This document shows, one piece after another, positions 1 to 6,571 of a stretch of DNA of 10,896 nucleotides. Each line of letters starts with the position of its first letter. Positions within the stretch are counted from its first letter, which is position 1. The translations under genes were made by a program, and so were the position numbers. This stretch comes from JBEIDK01 sp040383485 (GTDB lineage Bacteria; Bacteroidota; Bacteroidia; UBA4408). The stretch covers positions 1-10,896 of the forward strand of contig JBEIDK010000115.1 in NCBI GenBank assembly GCA_040383485.1. Reading direction: 5' to 3'. The notes under the pieces are model-generated. The model was not told where the DNA came from. It did not search any database and saw nothing but the letters and a program-made list of their open reading frames with translations.

Positions 1-2600
1 CAGCAACTGCAAGTTCTGTAATTGGAACAAATACAACTGCACCAACAGCAGCAATTACGCCAAGTACAGGAACTTTAACATGTAGTACAACTTCAATCAA
101 TTTAGTTGCAAGTGGTGGTGGTACATATTTATGGAATGATAATTCAACAAACGCAACACGCACTGTTACAAGCGGTGGAAATTATTCTGTTGTTGTTACT
201 GGCTCTAACGGTTGTACTGCAACTGCAAGTTCTGTAATTGGAACAAATATAACTGCACCAACAGCAGCAATTACGCCAAGTACAGGAACTTTAACATGTA
301 GCACAACTTCAATCAATTTAGTTGCAAGCGGCGGCGGAACATATTTGTGGAATAACAATTCTACTTCGGCTTCGAGAACGGTTACTAGTGGTGGTACATA
401 TACAGTAACAGTAACAGGAAGCAACGGTTGTACTGCAACTGCAAGTTCTGTGATTGGAATAAACACAACACCTCCAACAGCAGCAATTACGCCAAGTACA
501 GGAACTTTAACATGTAGCACAACATCAATCAATTTAGTAGCAAGTGGCGGCGGTACATATTTATGGAATAACAATTCTACTTCGGCTTTGAGAACGGTTA
601 CTAGTGGTGGTACATATACAGTAACAGTAACAGGAAGTAACGGTTGTACTGCAACAGCAAGTTCTGTAATCGGAACAAACATAACTGCTCCAAATGCCAC
701 AATTTCAGCTCCAAGTACCTCTTGTGTGAATAATATTATTAATTTGAGTGTTGCAAATGCAGGTGTTGGCGCAACTTATACTTGGACTGGCGGAAATGGT
801 ATCATTAACTCTAATTCTAATTCTACAACTGCTACTCCAACAACAAATGGAAGCATAAGTTATGGTGTTCAAATTGTTGCCAGTAATGGATGCAGCGCAA
901 CTGCAACAACAACAATTAATGTTTCAAATACAGCAACTTGGTATCAAGATTTTGATGGTGATGGATTTGGAAATCCAGCAATAACGCAATCAAGTTGCAT
1001 ACAACCTAATGGATATGTTTCTAACAATACTGATTGTGACGATAACAATTTCAATGTTAATTCAGTCCCAACTGCTGCAGCAATCTCAGCGCAAGGTAAT
1101 ACTAGTTTCTGTGCTGGTGGTTCAGTTAATTTAACAGGAAATAATGGTGGTGTTTGGAGCACTGGTAGTACCTTATCTTCAATAACAGTAACACAAGCCG
1201 GCACTTATTCTGTAACAAGTAGCAATTCATGCGGAAGTGTTACTTCAAATACTATTGCTGTAACCGTAAATGCATTACCAACTGCTGCAACAATCTCAGC
1301 GCAAGGTAATACTAGTTTCTGTGCTGGTGGCTCAGTTACTTTATCAGGAAATATTGGTGGTGTTTGGAGTAGTGGCGGAACACAAGCAACCATAAGTGTA
1401 ACAACTTCTGGTACTTATTCAGTAACAACTACAAATTCTTGTGGAAGTGTTACTTCAAATACTATTGCTGTAACAGTAAATGCAAACCCAACTCCAACAA
1501 TAGTTGGCGATGCTAATTTTTGCCCAAATAGCAATACAACTTTGGCAACTTCGCAAAGTTATACTTCATATATGTGGTCTAACTTATCAACTACAGCATC
1601 AATAAATGTTACAGCAGCTAATACCTATTCAGTAAATGTGATAGATGCAAATGGTTGTTCAGGTACGACAAGTGTTACCGTTAATTCATGCGGTGGCGTT
1701 GGTCCTCAAGGTTCATTTCCTGCATCTCAGTGCGGGTATATCACGAATGTTCCAACTGGTTATATGTTTTGCAATGTAACGATAGGAGCATCTGGTTACA
1801 TAACAAAATTCTATAATGTAGGCTCTAATACAGTTTATGCTCAAAAAACAATCACAACAAATTCAGTAACATTTACAGGCTTAACACCGGCTTTATTGCC
1901 AGGTGCACAATATGATGTAACAGTAACACCTATTTTGGCATTAGGCCCAATTGGTATTGAGAGCCCTAAATGCAGAATCGGTATTATACAAACTCAAACG
2001 CCAAGTGCAATTGCAACATCTAGTTTAAGCAATCCTGCATGTGTTTCTAATCCTACACTAGCAACAGTTTTAACTAGTACTGCAACCATAAAATGTACAT
2101 CAGTACCACAAGCATCAACCTTCCAATTTAAATTTGAGAATGTAGCTAATTCTTCTAACGTTGTTTTAGCATTTCAAAGCGGTGCAAGAACAAGAACATT
2201 AGCACCATTAAATTTAACTCCGGGAGCAACTTATGGTGTGAGCGTGAGGGCTACAGTAACAGGTGTTCAGGCTTCTAGTTTTGGTCCAGTATGTTACATA
2301 AAGATTGCAGGTGGTAATAAAGAGGCTATTGAGACAGTGAAGATTGAAGATTTAGAATTTAAAATTTCCGTTACTCCCAACCCAGTTGTTGATGATGCAA
2401 CTATTAATATCACAACATCCAAAAATGAATTAGTAAATGTTACAATTACCGATGTTATGGGTAAGGTGGTTTACACAAATAAAGTTGCCACCAATTCACA
2501 ATTCATCATTCATAATTTAGAATTACGAAGTGGTATTTATTTTTTAATAGCAACTTTACAAAGTGGTGAAAGAAAGACGATTAAAATTGTAAAGGACTAA
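1..2600 (+). CDS. Large repeat-rich T9SS-secreted surface protein (5'-partial)
   Basis: The frame is open from position 3 to TAA at 2598-2600 (865 residues visible), so the true start lies upstream. Visible in order: three 72-residue repeats (about residues 1-216) of Ig-like C...GGGTYLW...GGTYTVTVTGSNGC type; an Ig-like segment; a MopE-like metal-binding motif (residues 313-353, WYQDFDGDGFGNP...GYV...DCDD); two near-identical 70-residue repeats plus a diverged third (residues 356-562); two mutually similar modules of about 100 residues, each ending in a P-G-x-x-Y-x-V strand and a C-[RY]-I segment; and a type A sorting domain (residues 786-865, SVTPNPVVDDATINI, then DVMGKVVY and SGIYFL). Known for the class: such domains send proteins through T9SS to the cell surface or medium, and repeat-rich members are often adhesins. 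An adhesin role here is inference. The repeats have even Cys spacing suggesting one disulfide per module. A strong terminator follows. Confidence 0.9.
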   Translation, partial: ATASSVIGTNTTAPTAAITPSTGTLTCSTTSINLVASGGGTYLWNDNSTNATRTVTSGGNYSVVVTGSNGCTATASSVIGTNITAPTAAITPSTGTLTCSTTSINLVASGGGTYLWNNNSTSASRTVTSGGTYTVTVTGSNGCTATASSVIGINTTPPTAAITPSTGTLTCSTTSINLVASGGGTYLWNNNSTSALRTVTSGGTYTVTVTGSNGCTATASSVIGTNITAPNATISAPSTSCVNNIINLSVANAGVGATYTWTGGNGIINSNSNSTTATPTTNGSISYGVQIVASNGCSATATTTINVSNTATWYQDFDGDGFGNPAITQSSCIQPNGYVSNNTDCDDNNFNVNSVPTAAAISAQGNTSFCAGGSVNLTGNNGGVWSTGSTLSSITVTQAGTYSVTSSNSCGSVTSNTIAVTVNALPTAATISAQGNTSFCAGGSVTLSGNIGGVWSSGGTQATISVTTSGTYSVTTTNSCGSVTSNTIAVTVNANPTPTIVGDANFCPNSNTTLATSQSYTSYMWSNLSTTASINVTAANTYSVNVIDANGCSGTTSVTVNSCGGVGPQGSFPASQCGYITNVPTGYMFCNVTIGASGYITKFYNVGSNTVYAQKTITTNSVTFTGLTPALLPGAQYDVTVTPILALGPIGIESPKCRIGIIQTQTPSAIATSSLSNPACVSNPTLATVLTSTATIKCTSVPQASTFQFKFENVANSSNVVLAFQSGARTRTLAPLNLTPGATYGVSVRATVTGVQASSFGPVCYIKIAGGNKEAIETVKIEDLEFKISVTPNPVVDDATINITTSKNELVNVTITDVMGKVVYTNKVATNSQFIIHNLELRSGIYFLIATLQSGERKTIKIVKD
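3..650 (+). repeat. Three 216-bp tandem repeats inside the surface protein gene
   Basis: Units begin at 3, 219, 435 and a partial fourth at 651, exactly 216 bp (72 codons) apart, each opening with GCAACTGCAAGTTCTGT or, in the partial copy, a one-base variant. Similarity is mosaic: units 1 and 2 are nearly identical in their first half, whereas units 2 and 3 are nearly identical in their second half, including a run of close to 50 shared bases. This patchwork suggests recombination or gene conversion between units. More units probably lie to the left of the window. Confidence 0.95.
939..1061 (+). other. MopE-like metal-binding motif region (within CDS)
   Basis: Residues 313-353 of the surface protein read WYQDFDGDGFGNP, then a Cys, a P-N-GYV segment and D-C-D-D-N-N. 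This is the pattern of the putative metal-binding / MopE-type repeat found in many secreted Bacteroidetes proteins, with clustered Asp residues as in calcium-binding thrombospondin type 3 loops. It is a single copy between two blocks of Ig-like repeats. Metal identity cannot be read from the sequence. Confidence 0.75.
1068..1690 (+). repeat. 210-bp tandem repeats (two close copies and one diverged)
   Basis: Two units, 1068-1277 and 1278-1487, are exactly 210 bp (70 codons) and differ at few positions; each encodes PTAA[AT]ISAQGNTSFCAGGS followed by a GGVWS strand and a paired Cys in NSCGSVTSNT. A third unit from 1488 starts in the same register (PTPTIVGDANFC) but is diverged. The pattern is an Ig-like module with two conserved Cys, different in sequence from the 216-bp repeats upstream. 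Confidence 0.9.
2358..2597 (+). other. Type A T9SS C-terminal sorting domain (within CDS)
   Basis: The last 80 residues start at FKISVTPNPVVDDATINI and end with GERKTIKIVKD. The P-N-P motif, the V-x-[IL]-x-D-x-x-G-K-V-V strand pair, the L-x-S-G-I-Y-F segment and the basic C-terminal strand are all present. Known: this domain is recognised by the T9SS translocon and is usually cleaved off on export. Confidence 0.9.
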
Positions 2601-2624
2601 AAATATTAATCATAATTCATAAAT

Positions 2625-2664
2625 CCCCTTTATTGTAAAATACAATTAAGGGGGTTTGTTTTTA
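2625..2664 (+). terminator. Rho-independent terminator after the surface protein gene
   Basis: A 13-position stem pairs 2625-2637 (CCCCTTTATTGTA) with 2641-2653 (TACAATTAAGGGG), with one T-T mismatch and an AAA loop. A T-rich tract, GTTTGTTTTTA, follows at 2654-2664. It lies 24 bp after the stop codon and separates the surface protein from the bactofilin operon. Confidence 0.85.
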
Positions 2665-2708
2665 TATTACTTTGAACAAAACAAATTTTCTCAATCTAAA
2701 AAATAGTT

Positions 2709-2716
2709 TACTTTTG
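2709..2716 (+). promoter_or_regulatory. Candidate Bacteroidetes -7 promoter element for the bactofilin operon
   Basis: TACTTTTG is an exact match to TAnnTTTG, 19 bp before the bactofilin ATG and downstream of the preceding terminator. A weak -33 candidate (TTTC at 2686-2689) has 19-bp spacing. This would give a very short leader. The position between a terminator and the first gene of a tight gene run supports the call. Confidence 0.5.
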
Positions 2717-2735
2717 AAATTATAAAATTCAGATC

Positions 2736-3155
2736 ATGTTTGGAAATAAAAACACAGCTATTTTGAAAAAGAATAATGACTTCGACTTTTCTGCAATGAA
2801 TAAAATTGGCGATGGCACCTCGATAAATGGTGATATTAATTCTAATGGTGACATCAGGGTTGATGGAAGTATTGTTGGAATTGTCAATTGTAAAGGCAAG
2901 CTTATTTTAGGTCCATCAGGTTCGGTTAATGGTGATATCATTTGTGCTAATGCCGAAATTTCAGGAACCGTTAAAGGAAACTTACAAGTAGCAGAATTAT
3001 TAAATCTTAAGGCATCTGCTCATGTTAATGGCGAAATTAGCACTGGTAAACTATCAATTGAACCTGGGGCAAATTTTAGTGGCTCTTGTGTAATGGGTGG
3101 CATGGTAAAAGACATTAAAAATGGAGAACAACGAAAAGCAGAAAAAATCGCCTAA
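2736..3155 (+). CDS. Bactofilin (polymer-forming cytoskeletal protein, DUF583)
   Basis: This 139-residue protein has the size and make-up of bactofilins: a short disordered N-terminus (about residues 1-20), then a right-handed beta-helix core (about 21-118) of hydrophobic/Gly repeats such as INGDINSNGDIRVDGSIVGIV and SGTVKGNLQVAELL, and a short charged tail. Known: bactofilins polymerise without nucleotide into cytoplasmic, often membrane-associated filaments that act in cell shape, wall synthesis and protein positioning. No transmembrane segment is visible. It opens a gene run in which the next start (3121) lies inside its last codons, so the two are probably co-translated. Bactofilin beside AtpZ is a common arrangement in Bacteroidota. 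The cellular role in this organism is not shown by the sequence. Confidence 0.9.
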   Translation: MFGNKNTAILKKNNDFDFSAMNKIGDGTSINGDINSNGDIRVDGSIVGIVNCKGKLILGPSGSVNGDIICANAEISGTVKGNLQVAELLNLKASAHVNGEISTGKLSIEPGANFSGSCVMGGMVKDIKNGEQRKAEKIA

Positions 3156-3339
3156 CCAATACCTTAGGTATAGCAATCTTGCATTTAAAATGATTGCTAT
3201 CATTTTGGTAGGTTTGTGGAGCGGAAAAAAGTTAGATGAAAAGTTTAAGCCAAAATTTCCTGCCTTTACAGTATCCCTTACCATCGGAGCTTTAGCAGTT
3301 TCGTTTTATACCTTGTTTAAAGAAATAACTAAAAAATAA
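3121..3339 (+). CDS. atpZ: AtpZ/AtpI-family small membrane protein
   Basis: The 72-residue protein has a polar N-terminus (1-14) and two predicted membrane helices (about 17-34, with KMIAIILVGLWSGKKLDEKF, and 47-66). The G-x-W-x-G-x-x-L-D pattern at the end of helix 1 followed by a second helix fits the AtpZ/AtpI family (PF09527-like). Known: these proteins are encoded next to F-type ATP synthase genes and have been linked to assembly of the c-ring or to Mg/Ca transport. The start overlaps the bactofilin end by 35 bp; the next Met lies inside helix 1, so the overlap is real. Here only an AtpI-like gene follows, and no ATP synthase subunit gene is in the window. Confidence 0.82.
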   Translation: MENNEKQKKSPNQYLRYSNLAFKMIAIILVGLWSGKKLDEKFKPKFPAFTVSLTIGALAVSFYTLFKEITKK

Positions 3340-3346
3340 TCCTTTA

Positions 3347-3742
3347 ATGGAAAAATCATTCGTCCGCTTTTTACTGAAAGCTGGAGTTGTAGCTATAATA
3401 TTAAGTTCACTCGCTTTTTTTCAACTCGGTAATTATACCAAAACATTTTTAGCAAGTCGATTTCATTTTTTTAATCTTTTTGTTTTTTCAGTTACATCTA
3501 TTATTCATTATTTTTTAATCAAGCAAAGCAATAAAAGAGTACAAAAATTTATTAATTCTTTTATGCTTTCAATGACCTTAAAATTGATGTTGTTTTTTAT
3601 TGTAATTGTTGCCTATGCCTTTACCCATAAGAGTGAAGGAGCCCCTTTTATCGTTTCTTTTTTTATAATGTATTTGGTATATACCACTTTAGAAGTGTTT
3701 GACATCCTTCAGTTTTTGAAGATAAATCAAGACAAATCTTAA
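3347..3742 (+). CDS. Four-helix membrane protein, AtpI/DUF6168-like
   Basis: 131 residues with four predicted membrane helices at about 8-26, 40-58, 74-93 and 99-118, short loops, and a basic segment KQSNKRVQKF between helices 2 and 3. It begins 7 bp after atpZ, so both are likely one transcript. In Bacteroidota a protein of this size and topology commonly sits between AtpZ and atpB and is filed as DUF6168; it resembles the AtpI role of helping F0 assembly. The family name is from memory of gene order and topology rather than a motif. No catalytic motif is visible. The gene that follows is a secreted hydrolase, not atpB. Confidence 0.72.
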   Translation: MEKSFVRFLLKAGVVAIILSSLAFFQLGNYTKTFLASRFHFFNLFVFSVTSIIHYFLIKQSNKRVQKFINSFMLSMTLKLMLFFIVIVAYAFTHKSEGAPFIVSFFIMYLVYTTLEVFDILQFLKINQDKS

Positions 3743-3755
3743 TAAATAATATAAA

Positions 3756-5000
3756 ATGAAAAACATCTTTTCTTTTTTGCTATTAATAATTGTTAGTAAT
3801 ATATATGCTACTCCCAAAAGAATACTATTTATTGGTAATAGCTATACCTATGTAAATAATTTACCTCAGCTTTTAGCTGATTTAGCTTTGAGTGCTGGCG
3901 ACACAATTGTATATGACAGCAATACTCCTGGTGGATTTACTTTTGAGAACCATTGCACTAATGCTACAACCTTATCAAAGATTGCTCTTGGAAATTGGGA
4001 CTATGTTATTCTTCAAGAACAAAGTCAAAGACCATCATTTTCTCCTCTGCAAGTTTCACAAGAGGTTTTACCTTTTGCTAAAAGATTAGATAGCTTAGTT
4101 CATGTTTCAAATGCATGCGCTCAGACATTATTTTATATGACCTGGGGAAGAATAAACGGTGATGCTTCTAATTGCCAATTCTATCCTCCTGTTTGCACAT
4201 ACAGCGGAATGCAGCAGAGGTTGCGTCAGAGTTACTTGTTAATGTCTAATAATAACAATGCTATCACGGCACCTGTTGGTGTTGCATGGCAGAATGTTCG
4301 TAATCAATTTCCAACCATTAATTTATATTCCTCAGATGGCAGCCATCCTAGCCTTGAAGGTAGTTATTTAGCAGCCTGTGTGTTTTACTCTTCAATTTAT
4401 AAAACCCAATCATTAGGCCTTAATTTTATATCAACGTTAAACCCAACATTAGCCAACCAATTACAACAAGTGGCATCATCTACTGTTCTTGATAGCCTAG
4501 ATGTTTGGAATACGAATATTTATTATCCTAAAGCAGAATTCTCTTTTGACTTCGATTTAGTAAATAATAATACCATTCATTTTCAAAACTTAAGTACCAA
4601 TGCTCAAACTTATGAGTGGAATTTTGGTGATAATTCACCTATAAATAACTTCTTTAATCCATCTCATTCATATACGCAAACAGGTATCTATAATGTTTCC
4701 TTAAAAGCGATTAACTCTTGCTTCCAAGATTTATATTCATTACAAATCAATTTAAGTATACTCTCTAATCCATTATTAACTTCAGCTAAACATAACTTTA
4801 TAAACCCTTTATATAGCAATGATTTTATTAAGGTTGAATTGGATTCAGATTCATATTTCTCAATTATAAATTTAGTAGGCAAAGTTGTGATTGACGGTAG
4901 ATTAAATCAGTCATCAAACACCATTAATATAGCACATTTAACATCAGGTTTTTTTATTCTTAATATTAATAAGCAAAACTTTAAATTTTATAAATTTTAA
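3756..5000 (+). CDS. Secreted SGNH/GDSL-type hydrolase (DUF4886-like) with PKD and T9SS sorting domains
   Basis: A 414-residue protein. Residues 1-18 form a signal peptide (MKNIFSFLLLIIVSNIYA). The hydrolase domain (about 20-250) carries block I GNSYT with the probable nucleophile Ser29, a Gly-Gly at 59-60, WDYVILQEQS at 81-90, MTWGR at 128-132, and the catalytic Asp194 and His197 in DGSHPSLEGSYLAA. This series matches DUF4886-like SGNH hydrolases. Residues 260-333 form a PKD domain (WNFGD...NPSHSYTQTGIYNVSLKA). The last 65 residues are a diverged type A sorting domain (INLVGKVVIDG, LTSGFFILNI) ending FKFYKF. Known: SGNH enzymes are esterases or lipases, often deacetylating glycans. The substrate here is unknown. 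The protein is probably exported by Sec and then T9SS. It starts 13 bp after the AtpI-like gene, with no visible promoter between. Confidence 0.85.
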   Translation: MKNIFSFLLLIIVSNIYATPKRILFIGNSYTYVNNLPQLLADLALSAGDTIVYDSNTPGGFTFENHCTNATTLSKIALGNWDYVILQEQSQRPSFSPLQVSQEVLPFAKRLDSLVHVSNACAQTLFYMTWGRINGDASNCQFYPPVCTYSGMQQRLRQSYLLMSNNNNAITAPVGVAWQNVRNQFPTINLYSSDGSHPSLEGSYLAACVFYSSIYKTQSLGLNFISTLNPTLANQLQQVASSTVLDSLDVWNTNIYYPKAEFSFDFDLVNNNTIHFQNLSTNAQTYEWNFGDNSPINNFFNPSHSYTQTGIYNVSLKAINSCFQDLYSLQINLSILSNPLLTSAKHNFINPLYSNDFIKVELDSDSYFSIINLVGKVVIDGRLNQSSNTINIAHLTSGFFILNINKQNFKFYKF

Positions 5001-5031
5001 TTTCTATTTATTTCATTGATAAAATCTATTT

Positions 5032-5700
5032 ATGTTTAAAAGAATATTACAAATTTTAACCCTTATTCTAAGTCTACAATTATTAACTATGAAGTCTTCA
5101 TTAGCATCAAAGCATGAAACTTCGGGCTATTATATTACGCTAAAAGGCGACACAATAAAATGCACGCTCCTCATTCCTCATTCATTATTTGGTGGGGTTA
5201 TGAGTATTGAATCCTTGGAGTATCGAATTAGATATCTTGATTCAAATGGTGATGTGCAAAAGCTTAAACCAAAAGAAATTAAGGAGTATGGATTCAGATA
5301 TGCGGGTGAGAATATTATTATGCGTTCTGTTTACAACACGCTTTATTTAGGTAGTATTTTTAATATCAATAGATTTTTATTTATGAAGCTAAAGATTGAT
5401 GGAAATTTGAGCTACCTCGAATTTACGTTTACAAGAAATTCTGGCGGAGGCTACTATGGTGGTCCAGCGGGTGGTTTTGGTGGACCTATTTATAATCCTG
5501 GCTATAACTATGAAATTACCCGAAAGATTTTATTGAAAAAAAATGGAGATATGATTAGAGTCCCTCAATTCGGATTTAAAGGCGATATGAAAAAATTTCT
5601 AAAAGAATGCCCTGAAGTGGTAGATAGAATAGATGCTAATGTATATGATGCTGCTTCAACCTACGATATGGTTACACTTTACAATGACATTTGTAAGTAA
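5032..5700 (+). CDS. Secreted protein of unknown function with Gly-rich loop
   Basis: 222 residues, not recognised as a named family. A hydrophobic N-terminus (about 1-25, ILQILTLILSLQLLTMKSSLAS) looks like a signal peptide, with cleavage near ALAS/ASKH. The mature part opens with GYYITLKGDTIKCTLLIP, a beta-rich start seen in many Bacteroidetes secreted hypotheticals, then KLKPKEIKEYGF. A Gly/Tyr-rich insert (138-151, SGGGYYGGPAGGFGG) is probably a flexible loop. The C-terminus has two Cys (193 and 221). No sorting domain or lipobox is present, so a periplasmic or outer-membrane-associated location is likely. It follows the hydrolase by 31 bp and may end the operon. No clear terminator was found after it. 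Confidence 0.75.
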   Translation: MFKRILQILTLILSLQLLTMKSSLASKHETSGYYITLKGDTIKCTLLIPHSLFGGVMSIESLEYRIRYLDSNGDVQKLKPKEIKEYGFRYAGENIIMRSVYNTLYLGSIFNINRFLFMKLKIDGNLSYLEFTFTRNSGGGYYGGPAGGFGGPIYNPGYNYEITRKILLKKNGDMIRVPQFGFKGDMKKFLKECPEVVDRIDANVYDAASTYDMVTLYNDICK

Positions 5701-5852
5701 GTAATTTGATTTTCGTAACAATGGATTTTCTAGACGTTCTAATCTCATCACTTTTTTATATAAAGTAGTTGTTGAGTCGTGACCAAAGTTTATAGAATAT
5801 TAATGGATTAAAAATAATTCTCTAATTTGTACAAAAATCAAAATCAAAAATT

Positions 5853-6233
5853 ATGGGTTTAGGTTATGCAAAAATTTGTTTAAGTAATCCATGTAATTCT
5901 GAGTTAAAGCCAATAGAAGTAACAAGTTTAGTTGACTCTGGTGCCGCTATGCTTTGCTTGCCTGAGCAAATAGTTGCGCAATTAGATTTAGAACAAAATG
6001 GTACTCGAGATGTAAGTACTGCAGATGGTAAATCACACAAAGTACCTTATGTTGGACCGGTTAAAGTTACCTTTGAAAACAGAATTTTCTTTGTAGGCGC
6101 CATTGTACTTGGTGATGAAACTTTACTCGGTGCTGTACCTATGGAAGACATGGATTTATTGATTCATCCACTCTCACAAAAACTTTCAGTGAACCCTGCA
6201 AGTCCTAATTTTCCGCATCATAAGGTCAAGTAG
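5853..6233 (+). CDS. Clan AA (retropepsin-like) aspartic protease
   Basis: This 126-residue protein has the half-size aspartic protease layout. A first beta strand is followed by SLVDSGAAMLCLP (catalytic Asp28 in D-S-G, residues 28-30), then a flap-like strand region (RDVSTADGKSHKVPYVGPV), and the family's terminal ETLLGAVPMEDMDLLIHPLSQKLSVNP (89-115), where L-L-G is the hydrophobic-hydrophobic-Gly part of the fold. It resembles the single-domain clan AA family (TIGR03698-like). Such enzymes act as homodimers, each subunit giving one Asp. The D-S-G in place of the commoner D-T-G is an accepted variant. No signal peptide is present, so it is cytoplasmic. It is separated by 152 and 140 bp from its neighbours and seems to be transcribed alone; no promoter was clearly seen. 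Its substrate is unknown. Confidence 0.8.
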   Translation: MGLGYAKICLSNPCNSELKPIEVTSLVDSGAAMLCLPEQIVAQLDLEQNGTRDVSTADGKSHKVPYVGPVKVTFENRIFFVGAIVLGDETLLGAVPMEDMDLLIHPLSQKLSVNPASPNFPHHKVK

Positions 6234-6334
6234 TTATTATCTTACTTTAGTTTATTTGTAATTGAAATGGTTTGTACTGAAATAAAATTTCTGATTCCTT
6301 ATCTATGTTTCAATTAATTTTTAATAAACATTCT

Positions 6335-6342
6335 TAGATTTG
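6335..6342 (+). promoter_or_regulatory. Candidate -7 promoter element for the small protein/nucleotidyltransferase pair
   Basis: TAGATTTG matches TAnnTTTG exactly, 31 bp before the ATG at 6374. A TTTC at 6308-6311 is a weak -33 candidate with a somewhat long 23-bp gap. The stretch before the ATG is A-rich (ATCAAAAAAAAATCA), common in Bacteroidetes translation start regions. Confidence 0.5.
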
Positions 6343-6373
6343 AAAAAGTAATTTGTAAATCAAAAAAAAATCA

Positions 6374-6571
6374 ATGTTCAAATTAAATAGAACAGCTTTT
6401 AAAATACAAACTTTTGCCGAAGCCAGCAACAACAAAGAGTATTGGCTATCAAAAACACCTGCCGAACGGTGGGCTGCGGCTTGGTATTTAACTGCATCGG
6501 CATACAACATTGATTATAAAAATCCTCCAAAATTGGATAGAACAGTTTTTAGTATGCGCAAAAATGGCTAA
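6374..6571 (+). CDS. Small conserved protein paired with a nucleotidyltransferase (putative antitoxin/partner)
   Basis: 65 residues. Visible features: an N-terminal FKLNRTAFKIQTFAEASN, a central KTPAERWAAAWYLTASAYNI that should form an amphipathic helix, and NPPKLDRTVFSMRKNG at the end. The layout (F-x-x-x-[SA]-x-x-E-A, then E-R-x-x-A-x-x-[LY]-x-x-x-A-[YF]) recurs in small proteins encoded directly before MNT-type nucleotidyltransferases; I recognise the pattern but no accepted family name. No DNA-binding domain is evident. The stop codon overlaps the start of the next gene (ATGGCTAA, 6564-6571), which implies translational coupling and a joint function. It may be the antitoxin or regulator of the pair; this is inference. 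Confidence 0.72.
   Translation: MFKLNRTAFKIQTFAEASNNKEYWLSKTPAERWAAAWYLTASAYNIDYKNPPKLDRTVFSMRKNG

Noticed and set aside
345..347. ATG at 345 as start of the surface protein
   Set aside because: There is no such start: the frame is open back to position 3, the repeats continue upstream, and the 345 codon replaces a Leu in the repeat pattern (YLWN).
3..650. CRISPR-like array
   Set aside because: The 216-bp units are contiguous, in frame and without spacers; they encode protein modules.
182..700. 172-residue open frame on the - strand rich in repeated PLLPVTVTVYVPP
   Set aside because: It is the antisense of the 216-bp repeats; the + strand frame is longer, continuous from the window edge and has recognisable domains and a sorting signal.
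944..1393. Two antisense open frames opposite the MopE motif and 210-bp repeats
   Set aside because: Shadows of the repeat codons of the surface protein, with no start context or domain of their own.
3892..4089. 65-residue open frame in the hydrolase gene
   Set aside because: Out-of-frame within the conserved SGNH domain, with no features of its own.
6510..6563. Upstream Met start for the nucleotidyltransferase
   Set aside because: It lies inside the preceding small gene and adds 18 residues with no relation to the family; ATG 6564 gives a tight 8-bp overlap.
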